Assembly: GCF_024868665.1 (NCBI RefSeq)
Contig: NW_026634166.1
Location: forward strand, 1,006 to 65,005
Source of the DNA: Triplophysa rosa
Taxonomy: Eukaryota; Chordata; Actinopteri; Cypriniformes; Nemacheilidae
DNA: 64,000 bases
Direction of reading: 5' to 3'
The translations under genes and the position numbers were made by a program. The notes beneath the pieces were generated by a model. That model worked only from the letters and a program-made list of their open reading frames with translations. It made no database searches and had not been told where the DNA came from. Positions 11,045 to 21,815 of the stretch are shown here, one piece after another. Each line of letters opens with the position of its first letter. Positions within the stretch are counted from its first letter, which is position 1.

Positions 11045-12240
11045 AGGGGAAGTTCACCCCAAAATCAACTTTGTGTGATTTGTTACTCACCCACGTGATG
11101 TTAAACATGTTTAGAGAACTTCTGGCATCTTCGGAGAACAAATAAAGATACTTTGGTGACATCCGAGAGATTTCCAGGCCTCCTGATGTGGTAAAAGTCG
11201 ATCTTGAAGTTCAAAAAATCTCTCAGACAAAGAAGGTTCAGGTGTCAAGGAGTTAACTTTATTTGATCAGGCCAAACAAAGTGAGATGTCCCCAGTCATC
11301 TGAAGACCAAGTGTTTTCCAGCCTGTAGATATAGTGAATCTTAGGAAAGGAGGTTCTTTCCTAAACCAATCAGGTAAATTCCCTTTATCTTTTATTTTTA
11401 TTATTCAATCATTCTTGTCTGCCACTATTATCTTCTAGACAACAAGGTTTGTATCTAATGGTGGAATATGGACCTTTACTTGTTTAAAAAAAAATGAATT
11501 TTCCTGTTGGTACCAGTTTTCGGGCCACAAAATGAACAACATGTTCGACCCTCTGAACTTTATCCAGCCACGGCGTCAAACAGATCTTAAAGACATCAAT
11601 ATGTTCGACCTTCTGAACTTTATCCAGCCACGGCGTCAAACAGATCTCAAAGACATCAATATGTTCGACCTTCTGAACTTTATCCAGCCACGGCGTCAAA
11701 CAGATCTCAAAGACATCACTGAATTTTATATTACTGAAATCTGTTCTATACTTGGTTATAATGATTCAAATATACTTATATGTTCAAACATCACTCAAAC
11801 AATGCTTAAGTATACTGATTATGTCATTAAATCATGAAATCATCTTCATATATTCAGTAACACTCAATCGTTGGTCTGATTATTAACACATCTCCTTAAT
11901 ATCATTCCTATGAATAACACATCTCTAATATCATTCCTATGAATACAACACATCTCTAATATCATTCCTATGAATACTTCTTAAAGGTGGGGTGTACAAC
12001 AGAGCCCAAAAATGCAATTGCATCAAAGAATGATCAGAATTATGCACAATAGAACAAATAAAGATACTTTGGTGACATCCGAGAGATTTCCAGGCCTCCT
12101 CATAGACATCATGGTGTCAGTTTTTGCCAAGGTCCAGAAAAGTACTAAAGACATCGTTAATTTGGTCCATCCGTGCATAGTTTTCCATAGTGGAAAACAA
12201 ACCAAAATACCAAAGTTGATTTTTGGGTGAACTTCCCCCT
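11045..12240. mobile_element. TTAA-target non-autonomous element, internally expanded
   Basis: The inverted ends (aggggaagttcaccccaaaa and its counterpart ending gggtgaacttccccct) sit inside TTAA at 11041-11044 and 12241-12244, as for Kolobok/piggyBac-type targets. A 49-bp sequence (from gaacaaataaagatac to ccaggcctcct) occurs at about 11137-11185 and again at about 12052-12100. The intervening ~870 bp therefore looks like a later insertion or duplication. There is no transposase. Confidence 0.7.
11541..11720 (+). repeat. Three tandem 60-bp units, in frame (20 residues each)
   Basis: Units start at 11541, 11601 and 11661 and differ by only a few bases. Because 60 is a multiple of three, the plus-strand frame repeats MFDLLNFIQPRRQTDLKDIN and the minus strand is also open. 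It lies inside the expanded TTAA element. No protein family was recognised, so a minisatellite is the simplest reading. Confidence 0.85.
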
Positions 12241-12407
12241 TTAACCTAAAACCTTGTGTGTTTTAACACAACCCTGTGTTTATATGACAGTTCAGACGCA
12301 ATAAGACATGAAAATGAACTTTAGTACTCATGTGCTGTGACAGCAGGTGTCTTTGCGAGTGCATGCTAATGTCAGAACGTTTACACATAATCAACACGTC
12401 TTTTTTA

Positions 12408-12519
12408 TTGGCCAAGCATATCGGCGTAATTTTTCATATCGGGCCGATGCCGATATTTAATTTATAAGCCAATATCGGCCGATAATATCTGCGTGCCGAT
12501 AAAATCAGGCATCCCCTAA
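12408..12519. repeat. hAT-like MITE fragment (tatcggccgata type)
   Basis: Repeated atatcgg/ccgatat motifs end in aggcatccccta. A related fragment lies at 34889-34993. Confidence 0.5.
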
Positions 12520-13152
12520 TATTCAGTTTGATTTTATTGAATCATTCAACTGTGCTCTGAATTCAGTTATAGTTATATTTACAAAGTCTTCGAGTCGTCT
12601 GTCACCACATGTGTAATCCACGTTGTGAGATTTGATTTACTCTCCCTACCGTGCAACATGTATTTGGACCACTTTGGCATTGCAATCGCTTCAATATACA
12701 AAATCTGGGCTGTGTTAAGAAATAATGTGTTTATGATGGCACTCACTACACATTATTCTCAAACGTTTTGAAATAACTGCTTGGGGGGGGTTATTTCATA
12801 AGATGCTATGGTGGTTTTTCTAATATAGAATGATACATTTAGTTAGTTATAGGTCTCATGTATTTTTGTGATATAATATGGGCTATGGGCCTCATGTATG
12901 AGCACTCGGACACCTGCACACACACCAAATATTTTATTACACTAAGACATACTTTTGTAGACATTTCTAATTTATCGCACATAGTCACGAACACTGGGTT
13001 GAGCGTTTAGGCTCATTTTTACACTAAACCATGTGCCAGAGCAAAGCTGTGATGCTAAATCATGTATCGTCCGATAAGCCCCGGAAATGTGTCTGGAAAA
13101 GTGTAGGTTAAAGGGCACATGATATACAGACGTGCTCAAATTTGTTGGTACC

Positions 13153-13800
13153 TGTAGCGAGGAAGGCGGGACGAGAGCCGTGGGGCAGGAAGGCGGGGCC
13201 GGTGGCGTGAGTGATAATGAGTATCAGCTGTGCGTGCACCGGTCCCGCATGCCTCACAGTGGAGCTAGGGAGCATAAGAGGACGAGCGACAGGACTGCCG
13301 ACGAGAGAGGACCGGGCCCGGAAGTTAAGTTTGTTTATGTTCGTGTGGCCGGCAGTCGACCGTGAGGTGGCTGCCGGCCTTTTATTTGCTGAATTATTGT
13401 TTGTTTATTTTGTATTAAAGTTTGTTAAAGGTTCGCCGGTTCCCGCTTCCTTCCTTGCCTTCTATTGAACTTTGCTACATTGGTGCCGAAACCCGGAAGG
13501 AAGGAAGCGGGAACCGGCGAACCTTTAACAAACTTTAATACAAAATAAACAAACAATAATTCAGCAAATAAAAGGCCGGCAGCCACCTCACGGTCGACTG
13601 CCGGCCACACGAACATAAACAAACTTAACTTCCGGGCCCGGTCCTCTCTCGTCGGCAGTCCTGTCGCTCGTCCTCTTATGCTCCCTAGCTCCACTGTGAG
13701 GCATGCGGGACCGGTGCACGCACAGCTGATACTCATTATCACTCACGCCACCGGCCCCGCCTTCCTGCCCCACGGCTCTCGTCCCGCCTTCCTCGCTACA
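13153..13800. mobile_element. Palindromic gypsy-type LTR insertion with 5-bp TSD
   Basis: A plus-strand LTR (13153-13479, TGTAGCGAGG...TTTGCTACA) is followed by a primer-binding-site-like tggtgccgaaacccgg at 13481. A reverse-complement copy of LTR bases 1-304 then occupies 13497-13800. The 304-bp arms appear identical, leaving a 40-bp spacer. GTACC flanks the whole unit at 13148-13152 and 13801-13805, so it integrated as one piece. At the turn, ccttcctt (LTR) can pair with aaggaagg just after the binding site. No gag or pol is present. The two mirrored frames are shadows. Confidence 0.9.
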
Positions 13801-13805
13801 GTACC

Positions 13806-14407
13806 CCTTCACAATTTTCTCTGAAATAACTTGAAACTGACAAAAGTAATTGGCATTGAAAAACCTGATTGGCGAACACTGTATTTGTTAGATCACTTCA
13901 GATGAACTCTGATTCGAATATCTCATTTTGTTGGCTCGAGCTAATGAAGTTTGAACTCTTGGCATCTGGAACCCTTGTCTGTGAGATTTCATTCTGCGTT
14001 GGGCCGATTCGCCTCAACATTGCCCAAATTATGTAATTTTTCTACGAGTGGCACGACTTCAGTAAACGGACTTTGGTTCTGCTCATATGGCTGTCAATCA
14101 GACCAGGCTGCACTTCCATTTCTCGCCACAGATTTACATTGCAAAAACATGGGGCGCTGTTGAGCTCGGGAGGGCTGAGGGTGTTTCTGCCCTGTCTACA
14201 GTTCATTACATTGCTAAACCAGCACTACATTTCTGCATATATTTGTCTCATTTTACTTAAAATAACCCTCTAAGAAGCCTCTAAAATATTTGTTGAATAA
14301 TTCAGAATACATTTATGAGTTAACGATCTTGCTAGATTCAGTTTATATACAGTTCTATATTTCTGAGGATGAATATTTTGGACCTGCCCATACAGATGAG
14401 CCGCAGC
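13806..14407. other. Right part of the composite intron insertion
   Basis: No gene or extra repeat was recognised here. It ends with gagccgcagc, the partner of the inverted end at 10918. Confidence 0.4.
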
Positions 14408-14564
14408 TGGGTCCTTATATGTCATTGTCTGATCTACGTTCTATATAATCGCTTGGTTGTATCTTCATTCTGTAACTGTTTTATTTGACATTGTAACTAT
14501 GTGCTGTTTTATTGCAATCATTCAGTAAAATATAATTCCATTATTAATTTATTGATTTTGACAG

Positions 14565-14693
14565 GTCTGTTTCTTCAAGCCACACTTGAAAAGCAAGTTA
14601 TGTGTGACGCAGAATTCATTAAAGAGGAGAGTGAAGACATGAGTGTTACAGACACCAGCACAATGAGAAATGAAGACGCTGCGGAACAAAGAG
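14565..14693 (+). CDS. ZNF-A exon 2 (N-terminal acidic segment)
   Basis: The 129-bp exon lies between the acceptor ttgacag (14564) and the donor gag|gtcggt (14693/14694). From the ATG at 14600 it encodes MCDAEFIKEESEDMSVTD, then about 13 more residues ending AAEQR, the FIKEESEDM-type leader seen in many cyprinid C2H2 proteins. The exon ends one base into a codon, and the finger exon starts with two bases to complete it (GAT, Asp), so the frame joins correctly to [13 protein letters not shown]. The same exon, same length, occurs in ZNF-B and ZNF-C. The frame is also open 5' of the ATG because it once began in exon 1. Confidence 0.8.
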
Positions 14694-15236
14694 GTCGGTG
14701 TCCATTCTTGAGTCTTCATTAATGATTATTACTGACAAATGTAAACATTGAAATAAAATTAATTGATTCTCTATTATTACTGATTTTGTTATTATTTTGC
14801 TACGTTTGATAATGAAAGAACACATGAACAAACACTGTGCTGGTGGTTTTTTACATATTTTAATGCAAAAAAAAAAACATATTGTGCCTTTGATTTCATG
14901 TGTTCAGTGTTGAATAAAAAATATGTTAAAAATACAGTGGTGTGAAAAAGTGTTGGCCCCCTTCCTGATTTCGTATTTTTTTGCATGTTTGTCACACTTT
15001 AGTGTTTCAGATCAAATCAAATTTAAAGATCAAACAAATGTAAATATTAGTCAAAGATAACACAAGTAAAAACAACATGCAGTTTTTAAATGAAGGTTTT
15101 TATTATTAAGGGAAAACAAAATCCAAAGCTACATGGAGCTGTGTGAAAAAGTGTTTGCACCCCCTGTTAAAACATAACTGTGGTTTATCAGACCTGACCT
15201 CAATTTCTCTAGCCACGTCAGTCTAGATAAGGTTTA

Positions 15237-15525
15237 TGTGACGAGGGAGGCGTGACGAGAGCCGTGGGAGGAGCAAGCGAGGCCGGTGATGCGATTGATA
15301 ATGAGCGTCAGCTGGGCGCCACCGGCCTCGTATCTCCCACGGAGGAGATCGGAAGCATAAAAGGACGAACAGAAGGAAGGAGGCGGGAACCGGCGAACAT
15401 ACACACATTTTTAATCAAAGTAAATAAACAATAAATCAGCAGTATAAAAAGGCCACACAAACATAAACAAAACTTAACGTATGTTAAGCCTTTTATGCTT
15501 CCGATCTCCTCCGTGGGAGATACAA
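15237..15525. mobile_element. Second, related LTR with inverted rearrangement
   Basis: It starts TGTGACGAGGGAGGCG and resembles the LTR at 13153. A plus-strand 5' part runs to about 15371. From 15372 (aaggaaggaggcggg) the sequence continues as the reverse complement of the LTR's 3' part. A perfect 35-bp inverted pair results (15330-15364 and 15489-15523), which includes the TATA-like gcataaaagg. The inversion again starts at an AAGGAAGG motif. No target duplication could be defined. Confidence 0.7.
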
Positions 15526-15526
15526 G

Positions 15527-15901
15527 GTATCTCCCACGGAGTAACTCGCTTGCAATTGCGCCTCAAGTTTGTTTTGTTTAACTGGCGATTGGGAAGGAAA
15601 ATAAGACACTTGATAAACCGCGTGATGACAACTCGAGGTTAGTTTCACCTTTGTTTCCGCTTCCAGTAATGTTTTCCTCCTCATGTCGAGTTTTCTTTGC
15701 CAAGTGCAGTATGAAATGGACTTTGTACTTTGACGCGCATGATAAAAGCTGCACGCTGACTTAATGTTGTTGCATTTATTTCTGCGTTCTGTTAGATTGT
15801 AAGATTAATCCATATTGAGTCAAAATTCCAATAGCTTATCATCGTTTTTGAAATACATTCTATCGTGATTCGATATGATATCGTTTATCGGCACAGCCCT
15901 A
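15527..15901. repeat. hAT-like repeat, copy 1 of 3
   Basis: It shares aaaataagac, gatgacaactc, tgcagtatgaaatggacttt and the end atcggcacagccctag with copies at 37540-37936 and, more distantly, 51600-51820. It has no coding capacity. Confidence 0.6.
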
Positions 15902-16822
15902 GTGACGACTCATCCAAGAGGTCACAAAAGACCCCACAACAACATCCAAAGAACTGCAGGTCTCTCTTGCTTCAGTTAAGGTCAGTGTTCATGACTCCAC
16001 CATAAGAAAAAGACTGGGCAAAATTGGTCTGCATGACAGAGTTCCAAGACGAAAACCACTGCTGAGCAAAGAGAACAAAGGCTCGTCTCTGTTTTGCCAG
16101 AAAACATCTTGATGATCCCCAAGACTTTTGGGAAAATACTCTGTGGACTGACGAGACAAAAGTTGAACTTTTTGGAAGGTGTGTGTCCCACTACGCCTGG
16201 CGTAAAAGTAACATCGCATTTCAGAAAAAGAACATCATACCAATAGTAAAATATGGTGGTGGTAGTGTGATGTCTGGGGCTGTTTTGCTTCATCTGTTCG
16301 TGACCTCAAGATGAAGCGAACTTGGGTTCTGCAGCAGGACAATGATCCAAAACACACCAGCAAGTCCACCTCTGAATGGCTGAAGAAAAACAAAATGAAG
16401 ACTTTGGAGTGGCCTTGTCAAAGTCCTGACCTAAATCCAATTGAGATGCTGTGGCATGACCTTAAAAAGGCGGTTCATGCTCGAAAACCCTCCAATGTGG
16501 CTGAATTACAACAATTCTGCAAAAATTCCTCCACAGCGTTGTAACAGACTCATTGCAAGTTATCGCAAACGCTTGATTTCAGTTGTTGCTGCTAAGGGTG
16601 GCTGTGTTTTTCACACAAGTCCATGTAGTTTTGGATTTTGTTGAATAAAACCTTCATTTAAAAACTGCATGTAGTGTTTACTTGTGTTATCTCTGACTAA
16701 TATTTAAATTTGTTTGATGATCTGAAACATTAACATGTGACAAACATGCAAAAAAATATAAAATCAGGAAGGGGCCAACACTTTTTCACACCACTGTATG
16801 TGCTTCTTTCGTTTCATTTTAG

Positions 16823-18030
16823 ATCTAATGGAAATTGAAGAAACAACGGTATCAGTATGTCCTCATTGTGGAAAGAGATTGGGAAGTAAAGAGCAGCTTG
16901 TGAAGCACATAAGAATCCACACTGAAGAAAAGCCCTTCACCTGCCCTCAGTGTGGAAAGAGTTTCACAAGAAAAAGTGTACTCAAGACCCACATAAGAAT
17001 TCACACTGGAGAAAAGCCGTATGCATGTGTTCAGTGTGGAAAGAGTTTCACAAGAAAAAGTCGTCTAGATGTCCACATGAGAATTCACACTGGAGAAAAG
17101 CTGTATGCATGTGTTCAGTGTGGAAAGAGTTTCACAAGAAAAAGTAATCTCAAGACCCACATGAGAATTCACACTGGAGAAAAGCCATTCACATGTGTTC
17201 AGTGTGGAAAGAGTTTCACAAACAAATGTCATCTAGAGAACCACATGAGAATTCACACTGGAGAACGGCCTTTCAACTGTCCTCAGTGTGGAAAGAGTTT
17301 CACACTAAAAGGTCATCTCAAGACCCACATGAGAACTCACACTGGAGAAAAGCCATACGCATGTCTGCTGTGTGGAAAAGGTTTTGCACAAAAAAGAAAT
17401 CTAGAGGACCACATGAGAATTCACACTGGAGAGTGTACATACGCATGTGTTCAGTGTGGAAAGAGTTTTGCAGAAAAAACAAATCTAGAGGACCACATAA
17501 GAATTCACTCTGGAGAGCGTCCATACACTTGTCTTCAGTGTGGAAGGAGCTTCCCAAGAAAAAGTAATCTAGATGTCCACATGAGAATTCACACTGGAGA
17601 AAAGCCATTCCCATGTCTGCTGTGTGGAAAAGGTTTATCAGAAAAAAGAAATCTAGAGGACCACATGAGAATTCACTCTGGAGAGCGTCCATACACTTGT
17701 CTTCAGTGTGGAAAGAGTTTCCCAAGAAAAAGTTATCTAGAGGTCCACATGAGAACTCACACTGGAGAAAAGCCATTCACATGTGTTCAGTGTGGAAAGA
17801 GTTTCGCACGAAAAAGAAATCTAGAGGAACACATCCGAGTTCACACTGGAGAAACACCATTCATATGTCTGCAGTGTGGAAAGAGTTTCACACGAAAAGG
17901 AACTCTAGAGATCCACATGAGAATTCACACTGGAGAAAAGCCATTCACATGTGTTCAGTGTGGAAAGAGTTTTGCAAAAAATAAAGTTCTAGAGAAACAC
18001 ATGAGAGTTCATGCTGAAGAGCGCTCATAA
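16823..18030 (+). CDS. ZNF-A finger exon: 14 C2H2 zinc fingers
   Basis: The exon starts after the acceptor cattttag (16822) and completes the codon begun in exon 2. After [13 protein letters not shown] come 14 consecutive C2H2 fingers (CX2C...HX3H) with TGEKP-type linkers; the first has [17 protein letters not shown] and a TEEKP linker. All 14 keep both Cys and both His. Helix positions differ between fingers (for example RKSVLKT, NKCHLEN, QKRNLED, RKGTLEI), as expected for a sequence-specific DNA-binding protein. There is no KRAB, BTB or SCAN domain. The protein from the exon-2 ATG would be about 433 residues and presumably nuclear. The coding sequence is intact, but the start codon in exon 1 is lost and a Tc1 element abuts the acceptor, so expression is uncertain. 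Confidence 0.88.
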
Positions 18031-18214
18031 CAATGGCTCCGTTCACACTGTCAGTGTTTGAGATTGTCTTCACAGATGTGATGTGAGTCTTTAATGTTCT
18101 GTTCACAATCAGCTCACAGCTGAAATACTGTCTGTGTTCTGTTCCTGTGTCACTCCTGAAAACCATATAAGGACTTTTGGATGTAAGGTTTGTGTGCTGT
18201 TAGTTTTGTTCTGT
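18031..18214 (+). other. ZNF-A 3' flank/UTR
   Basis: The sequence after the stop is non-coding until Tc1-derived sequence begins. No clear polyadenylation signal was seen before the Tc1 remnant. Confidence 0.4.
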
Positions 18215-19578
18215 CTCTTTTCACAGACGCCAAATTGGACTCAATTAGCCATTTTCCCTCCCTGGTGTTATGTGATTCTTTAGTTACAAGATCTCAGGTG
18301 TGAACAGGGAGCAGGTGTGTTAAATTTAGTGTTATCGCTCTCACTCTCTCATACTGGTCACTGGAAGTTCAACATGGCACCTCATGGCAAAGAACTCTGA
18401 GGATCTGAAAAAGAGAATTGTTGCTCTACATAAAGATGGCCTAGGCTATAAGAAGATTGCCAAGACCCTGAAACTGAGCTGCAGACGGTGGCTAAGACAA
18501 TACAGCAGTTTAACAGGACAGGTTCCACTCAGAACAGGCCTCGCCATGGTCGACCAAAGAAGTTCACTGCACGTGCTCAGCGTCATATCCAGAGGTTGTC
18601 TTTGGACAAATAGACGTATGAGTGCTGCCAGCATTGCTGCAGAGGTTGAAGGGGTGGGGGGTCAGCCTGTCAGTGCTCAGACCATGCGCCGCACACTGCA
18701 TCAAATTGGTCTGCATGGCTGTCATCTTCTAAAGATGATGCACAAGAAAGCCCGCAAACAGTTTGCTGAAGACAAGCAGACTAAGGACATGGATTACTGG
18801 AATCATGTCCTGTGGTCTGATGAGACCAAGATAAACTTATTTGGTTCAGATGGTGTCAAGTGTGTGGGGGCAACCAGGTGAGGAGTACAAAGACAAGTGT
18901 GTCTTGCCTACAGTCAAGCATGGTGGTGGGAGCTTCATGGTCTGGGGCTGCATGAGTGCTGCCGGCACTGGGGAGCTACAGTTCATTGAGGGAACCATGA
19001 ATGCCAAGATGTACTGTGACATACTGAAGCAGAGCATGATCCCCTCCCTTCGGAGACTGGGCTGCAGGACAGTATTCCAGCATGATAACGACCCCAAACA
19101 CACCTCGACAATGACCACTGCCTTGCTAAAGAAACCGAGGGCAAAGGTGAAGACCTAAACCCTATTGCGCATCTGTGGGGCATCCTCAAACTGAAGTTGG
19201 AGGAGTGCAAGCTCTAACATCCACCAGCTCTGTGATGTCATCATGGAGGAGTGGAAGAGGACTCCAGTGGCAACCTGTGCAGCTCTGGTGAACTCCATGT
19301 CCAAGAGGGTTAAGGCAGTGCTGGAAAATAATGGTGGCCACACAAAATATTGACATTTTGGGCCCAATTTGTACATTTTCACTTAGGGGTGTACTCACTT
19401 TTGTTGTCAGCGGTTTAGACATTAATGGCTGTGTGTTGAGTTATTTTGAGGAGACAGCAAATTTACACTGTTATACAAGCTGTACACTCACTACTTTACA
19501 TTGTACCAAAGTGTCATTTCTTCAGTGTTGTCACATGAAAAGATATAATAAAATATTTACAAAAATGTGAGGGGTGTT
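18215..19578 (+). pseudogene. Tc1-like transposase pseudogene, truncated element
   Basis: The frame from about 18378 shows the Tc1 N-terminal helix-turn-helix (KKRIVALHKDGLGYKKIAK), then MSAASIAAEVEGVGGQPVS, the first Asp in NHVLWSDETKINLFGS, and after a frameshift [12 protein letters not shown] with the second Asp. The [11 protein letters not shown] block is damaged and the end reads VLENNGGHTKY. There are at least three frameshifts. The right terminal repeat stops at gaggggtgt (19578), and no left terminal repeat was seen. It lies just downstream of ZNF-A. Confidence 0.88.
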
Positions 19579-20039
19579 TGGAAAAGTTTATTTCTGATGC
19601 TGGTAGTAGTAACCGCTTCATATTTTTAGCATTTTGATTTTATGATTCCTTGTTGATGGTGAGATACGTAGATAGATCATTATTTCAAATTCTCATGTAT
19701 TAATACTCTTTTCAGTTATGTTAAGACTACGGGCCCTATTGTACACCCGGCGCAAGGTGCAGCGCAAGTGTTTTGCTATAGTTTCAGCCCAGATTGAGCG
19801 AGGAGCCGTGACTGTGAATGCTTCAGGTGAGAAGTGAAACTGAAAGCGTTTCCATTCAATTCTCTTACAAACAGATTGTATTCTGACATTTTAGACGATG
19901 GTAAACACACTCAATGTTAAGCTGAAGGTAAGAAACACAAAAAATGTTTAGAAATACAAAAAAAGTGATTGAAGCAGTGTGCAGTTGTTACGGTAAGAAT
20001 CTATTTCTATCTGGAACATGGTGTCTCTATGGTTCTGCC
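19579..20039. repeat. MITE-like end plus unassigned sequence
   Basis: gggccctattgtacacccgg at about 19733 is a form common at fish Harbinger-type MITE ends; no partner end was found. The 8-bp target of the next element lies at 20032-20039. Confidence 0.35.
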
Positions 20040-21461
20040 CAGGGCGTGTCCAGGATTTTATACATGGGGTGGCAAAGGGGGACAAGAGCACAATGAGGGG
20101 TGGAAATACCTACACGTATCAATCTTCATTTTCGCAGTTGTATTGTAAGGATTAGGAATATTATAGATTCCCAATTATTGATCCCTATTTTAGTCTGGTT
20201 TTTTGATCAGCAAAATCTTTAGCCTACATTAAAAATGCAGAGGGTTTAGGTGATGATTACTATGACGACTTCTTTCTTTGAACAATAGTTAAGGAATAAA
20301 TAGTGTTCATATAAATTGTTTAAGGAAAAGGAACATTCTTTAGAGGACATTTACAGTATATGTCGTTTCAAAGCAGTTTTACAAAGGTCACAAAATGCCT
20401 TAAAACCTCTCATAATCATATGTAAAATTATACATAATTCTTCTTTCATGTCTGCTTCCCAGCATAATTTAATCCAAACTTGTGCTAATTTGTATTGTTG
20501 TTTCTGAAAGACAACTGCAGACACTTGAAGTTCATTTCTGATCATAGAACAGTTTTGAAAAGTGAATGTGATCTGAAATCCTTCCAGGCTATATCATATT
20601 TATAAAAACAGACACCTGTATAAAGAATAAGTATGAATATGTACACAAACGTGCAGTTGAGTAAATAGCTGTTATCTATTGAGATCAGATTGACAGGTGT
20701 AGTCGTCACCTTCTAGCATGCACAACGACTCTTGTCCAGCATTGCACATTTTATTTATATCAAATGCATGTGATAGTTTTTTCTTGGACAGCTAGTACAG
20801 ACACTTTGTGGCATCATTTGTGTGTCGAATTAGCGGATAACAGCTTTAACGCTACACAACACTAGAACTTTAACTTTACACTTGATTTAAATAAAGAAAT
20901 AGGCTATATGCGATAATGCGCTGTCATACTGAACTCGCCGAGGTAGAGAGAGAGAGAGAGATGGAACTGTCTTTTAGAACTGTCTTTCACTCTATGATAG
21001 AAAAGCTTTGCAGTTAATCCGAGGGTCACACAACACATGCATCTGAACAGTGGGGGGCGTTCCATACGAATCACAGATCAACCACAGTCCACTGGACCAC
21101 GAGCTTTAATTGTAACAGTAAACAGGTTTTACCACTACTATTGCTTTGGTATAATTGATGCGTGGAGATATACATTCTCACCTAAATGTCTCTGGAGAAG
21201 TGCGTTTTTCTTTCGACTGGCCTGCAGTAATACTACTGCTCCGGCCTGAGGATCAGGCTGCTCAGACACGCGCCTCTGTCAGAGTATTAGCAATTTCCAA
21301 TTTTGAGCAAAAATAACGCTCTCAAACCTAATCCAAAAATTGTTTGTGCATTACATTAGTACCCAAGTCTATGGTCAGCGTTGGGGTGTCAACTGAGGTG
21401 GCAAAGCTCATTTTTAGGGTGGCACCTGCCACCCGGTGCCATCCCTGTGGACACGCCACTG
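20040..21461. mobile_element. Non-autonomous hAT element, 8-bp TSD GTTCTGCC
   Basis: The ends are cagggcgtgtccagga and gtggacacgccactg. The perfect 8-bp repeat GTTCTGCC lies at 20032-20039 and 21462-21469. It is 1422 bp with no transposase frame and an (AG)n tract near 20946-20960. The 8-bp duplication and CA...TG ends fit hAT. Confidence 0.85.
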
Positions 21462-21591
21462 GTTCTGCCTCGTTTACATAGTGTTTATCACTCACTTATT
21501 ACACGGCTCGTTGGAATGCTTGATTCTGATTCCAGTCGCAACATTTGCAGGTTCGTTATTCTCAGATAACAACCTCTCAAAACTACAAACA

Positions 21592-21810
21592 AAGTTTTGC
21601 ACACAAAGTGTTCTTAAGAACCACATGAGAATTCACACTGGAGAGCACCCGTACACCTGTGTGAGAATTTCACAAGAAAAAGTCGTCTCGAGTCCCACAT
21701 TAGAATTCACACTGGAGAAAAGCTACATGTGTGTTTTCAGTGTGGAAAGAGTTACAAATACAAAAATGTTTTTAAGAACCACATGAGAATTCATGCTGAC
21801 GAGCACTAAT
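21592..21810 (+). pseudogene. C2H2 zinc-finger pseudogene fragment
   Basis: It shows finger remnants such as [18 protein letters not shown], a frame-broken SRLESHIRIHTGEK and CVFSVERVTNTK in shifted frames. It ends with an HMRIHADEH-like tail and a stop. At least two frameshifts are present and only about three fingers are discernible. It resembles the last fingers of ZNF-A (CVQCGK...HMRVHAEER). It may be the 3' end of a fourth duplicate. Confidence 0.85.
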
Positions 21811-21815
21811 AAACA

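Larger units (their letters stand above)
10918..14407. mobile_element. Composite ~3.5-kb insertion in ZNF-A intron 1
   Basis: ZNF-C keeps what looks like the empty site: on its minus strand catgatcagtggttc runs straight into ttatatgtcattgtct (about 44480-44525). In ZNF-A these halves lie at about 10903-10917 and 14415. The inserted DNA begins ccgcagcggctc and ends gagccgcagc, an imperfect terminal inverted repeat, with near-duplicate tggttc/tgggtc at its edges. It contains the TTAA element, hAT debris and the palindromic LTR. No transposase remains, so the founding element's superfamily is unknown. Confidence 0.6.
14935..16796 (+). mobile_element. Tc1-like element, defective, abutting ZNF-A exon 3
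   Basis: The terminal repeats start cagtggtgtgaaaaagtgtt and end with the complement, with TA at 14933-14934 and 16797-16798. The transposase relic (about 15907-16610, plus strand) keeps a first-Asp region (tggactgacgagac), [12 protein letters not shown] and [11 protein letters not shown], but is broken by frameshifts and lacks its N-terminal part. The missing part is replaced by the LTR piece (15237-15525) and a hAT-like repeat (15527-15901). The right end lies 24 nt before the finger exon, so it probably now supplies the branch-point region of intron 2. Confidence 0.88.

Noticed and set aside
11541..11720. CRISPR-like array
   Set aside because: Units are contiguous 60-bp repeats with no spacers, in a vertebrate-type genome.
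13211..13742. Mirrored frames in the LTR palindrome
   Set aside because: Identical because the arms are inverted copies; no known protein.
17318..17776. 152-codon minus-strand frame opposite ZNF-A fingers (and similar plus-strand shadows)
   Set aside because: Shadow of the 84-bp finger periodicity; the real frame is the C2H2 one.
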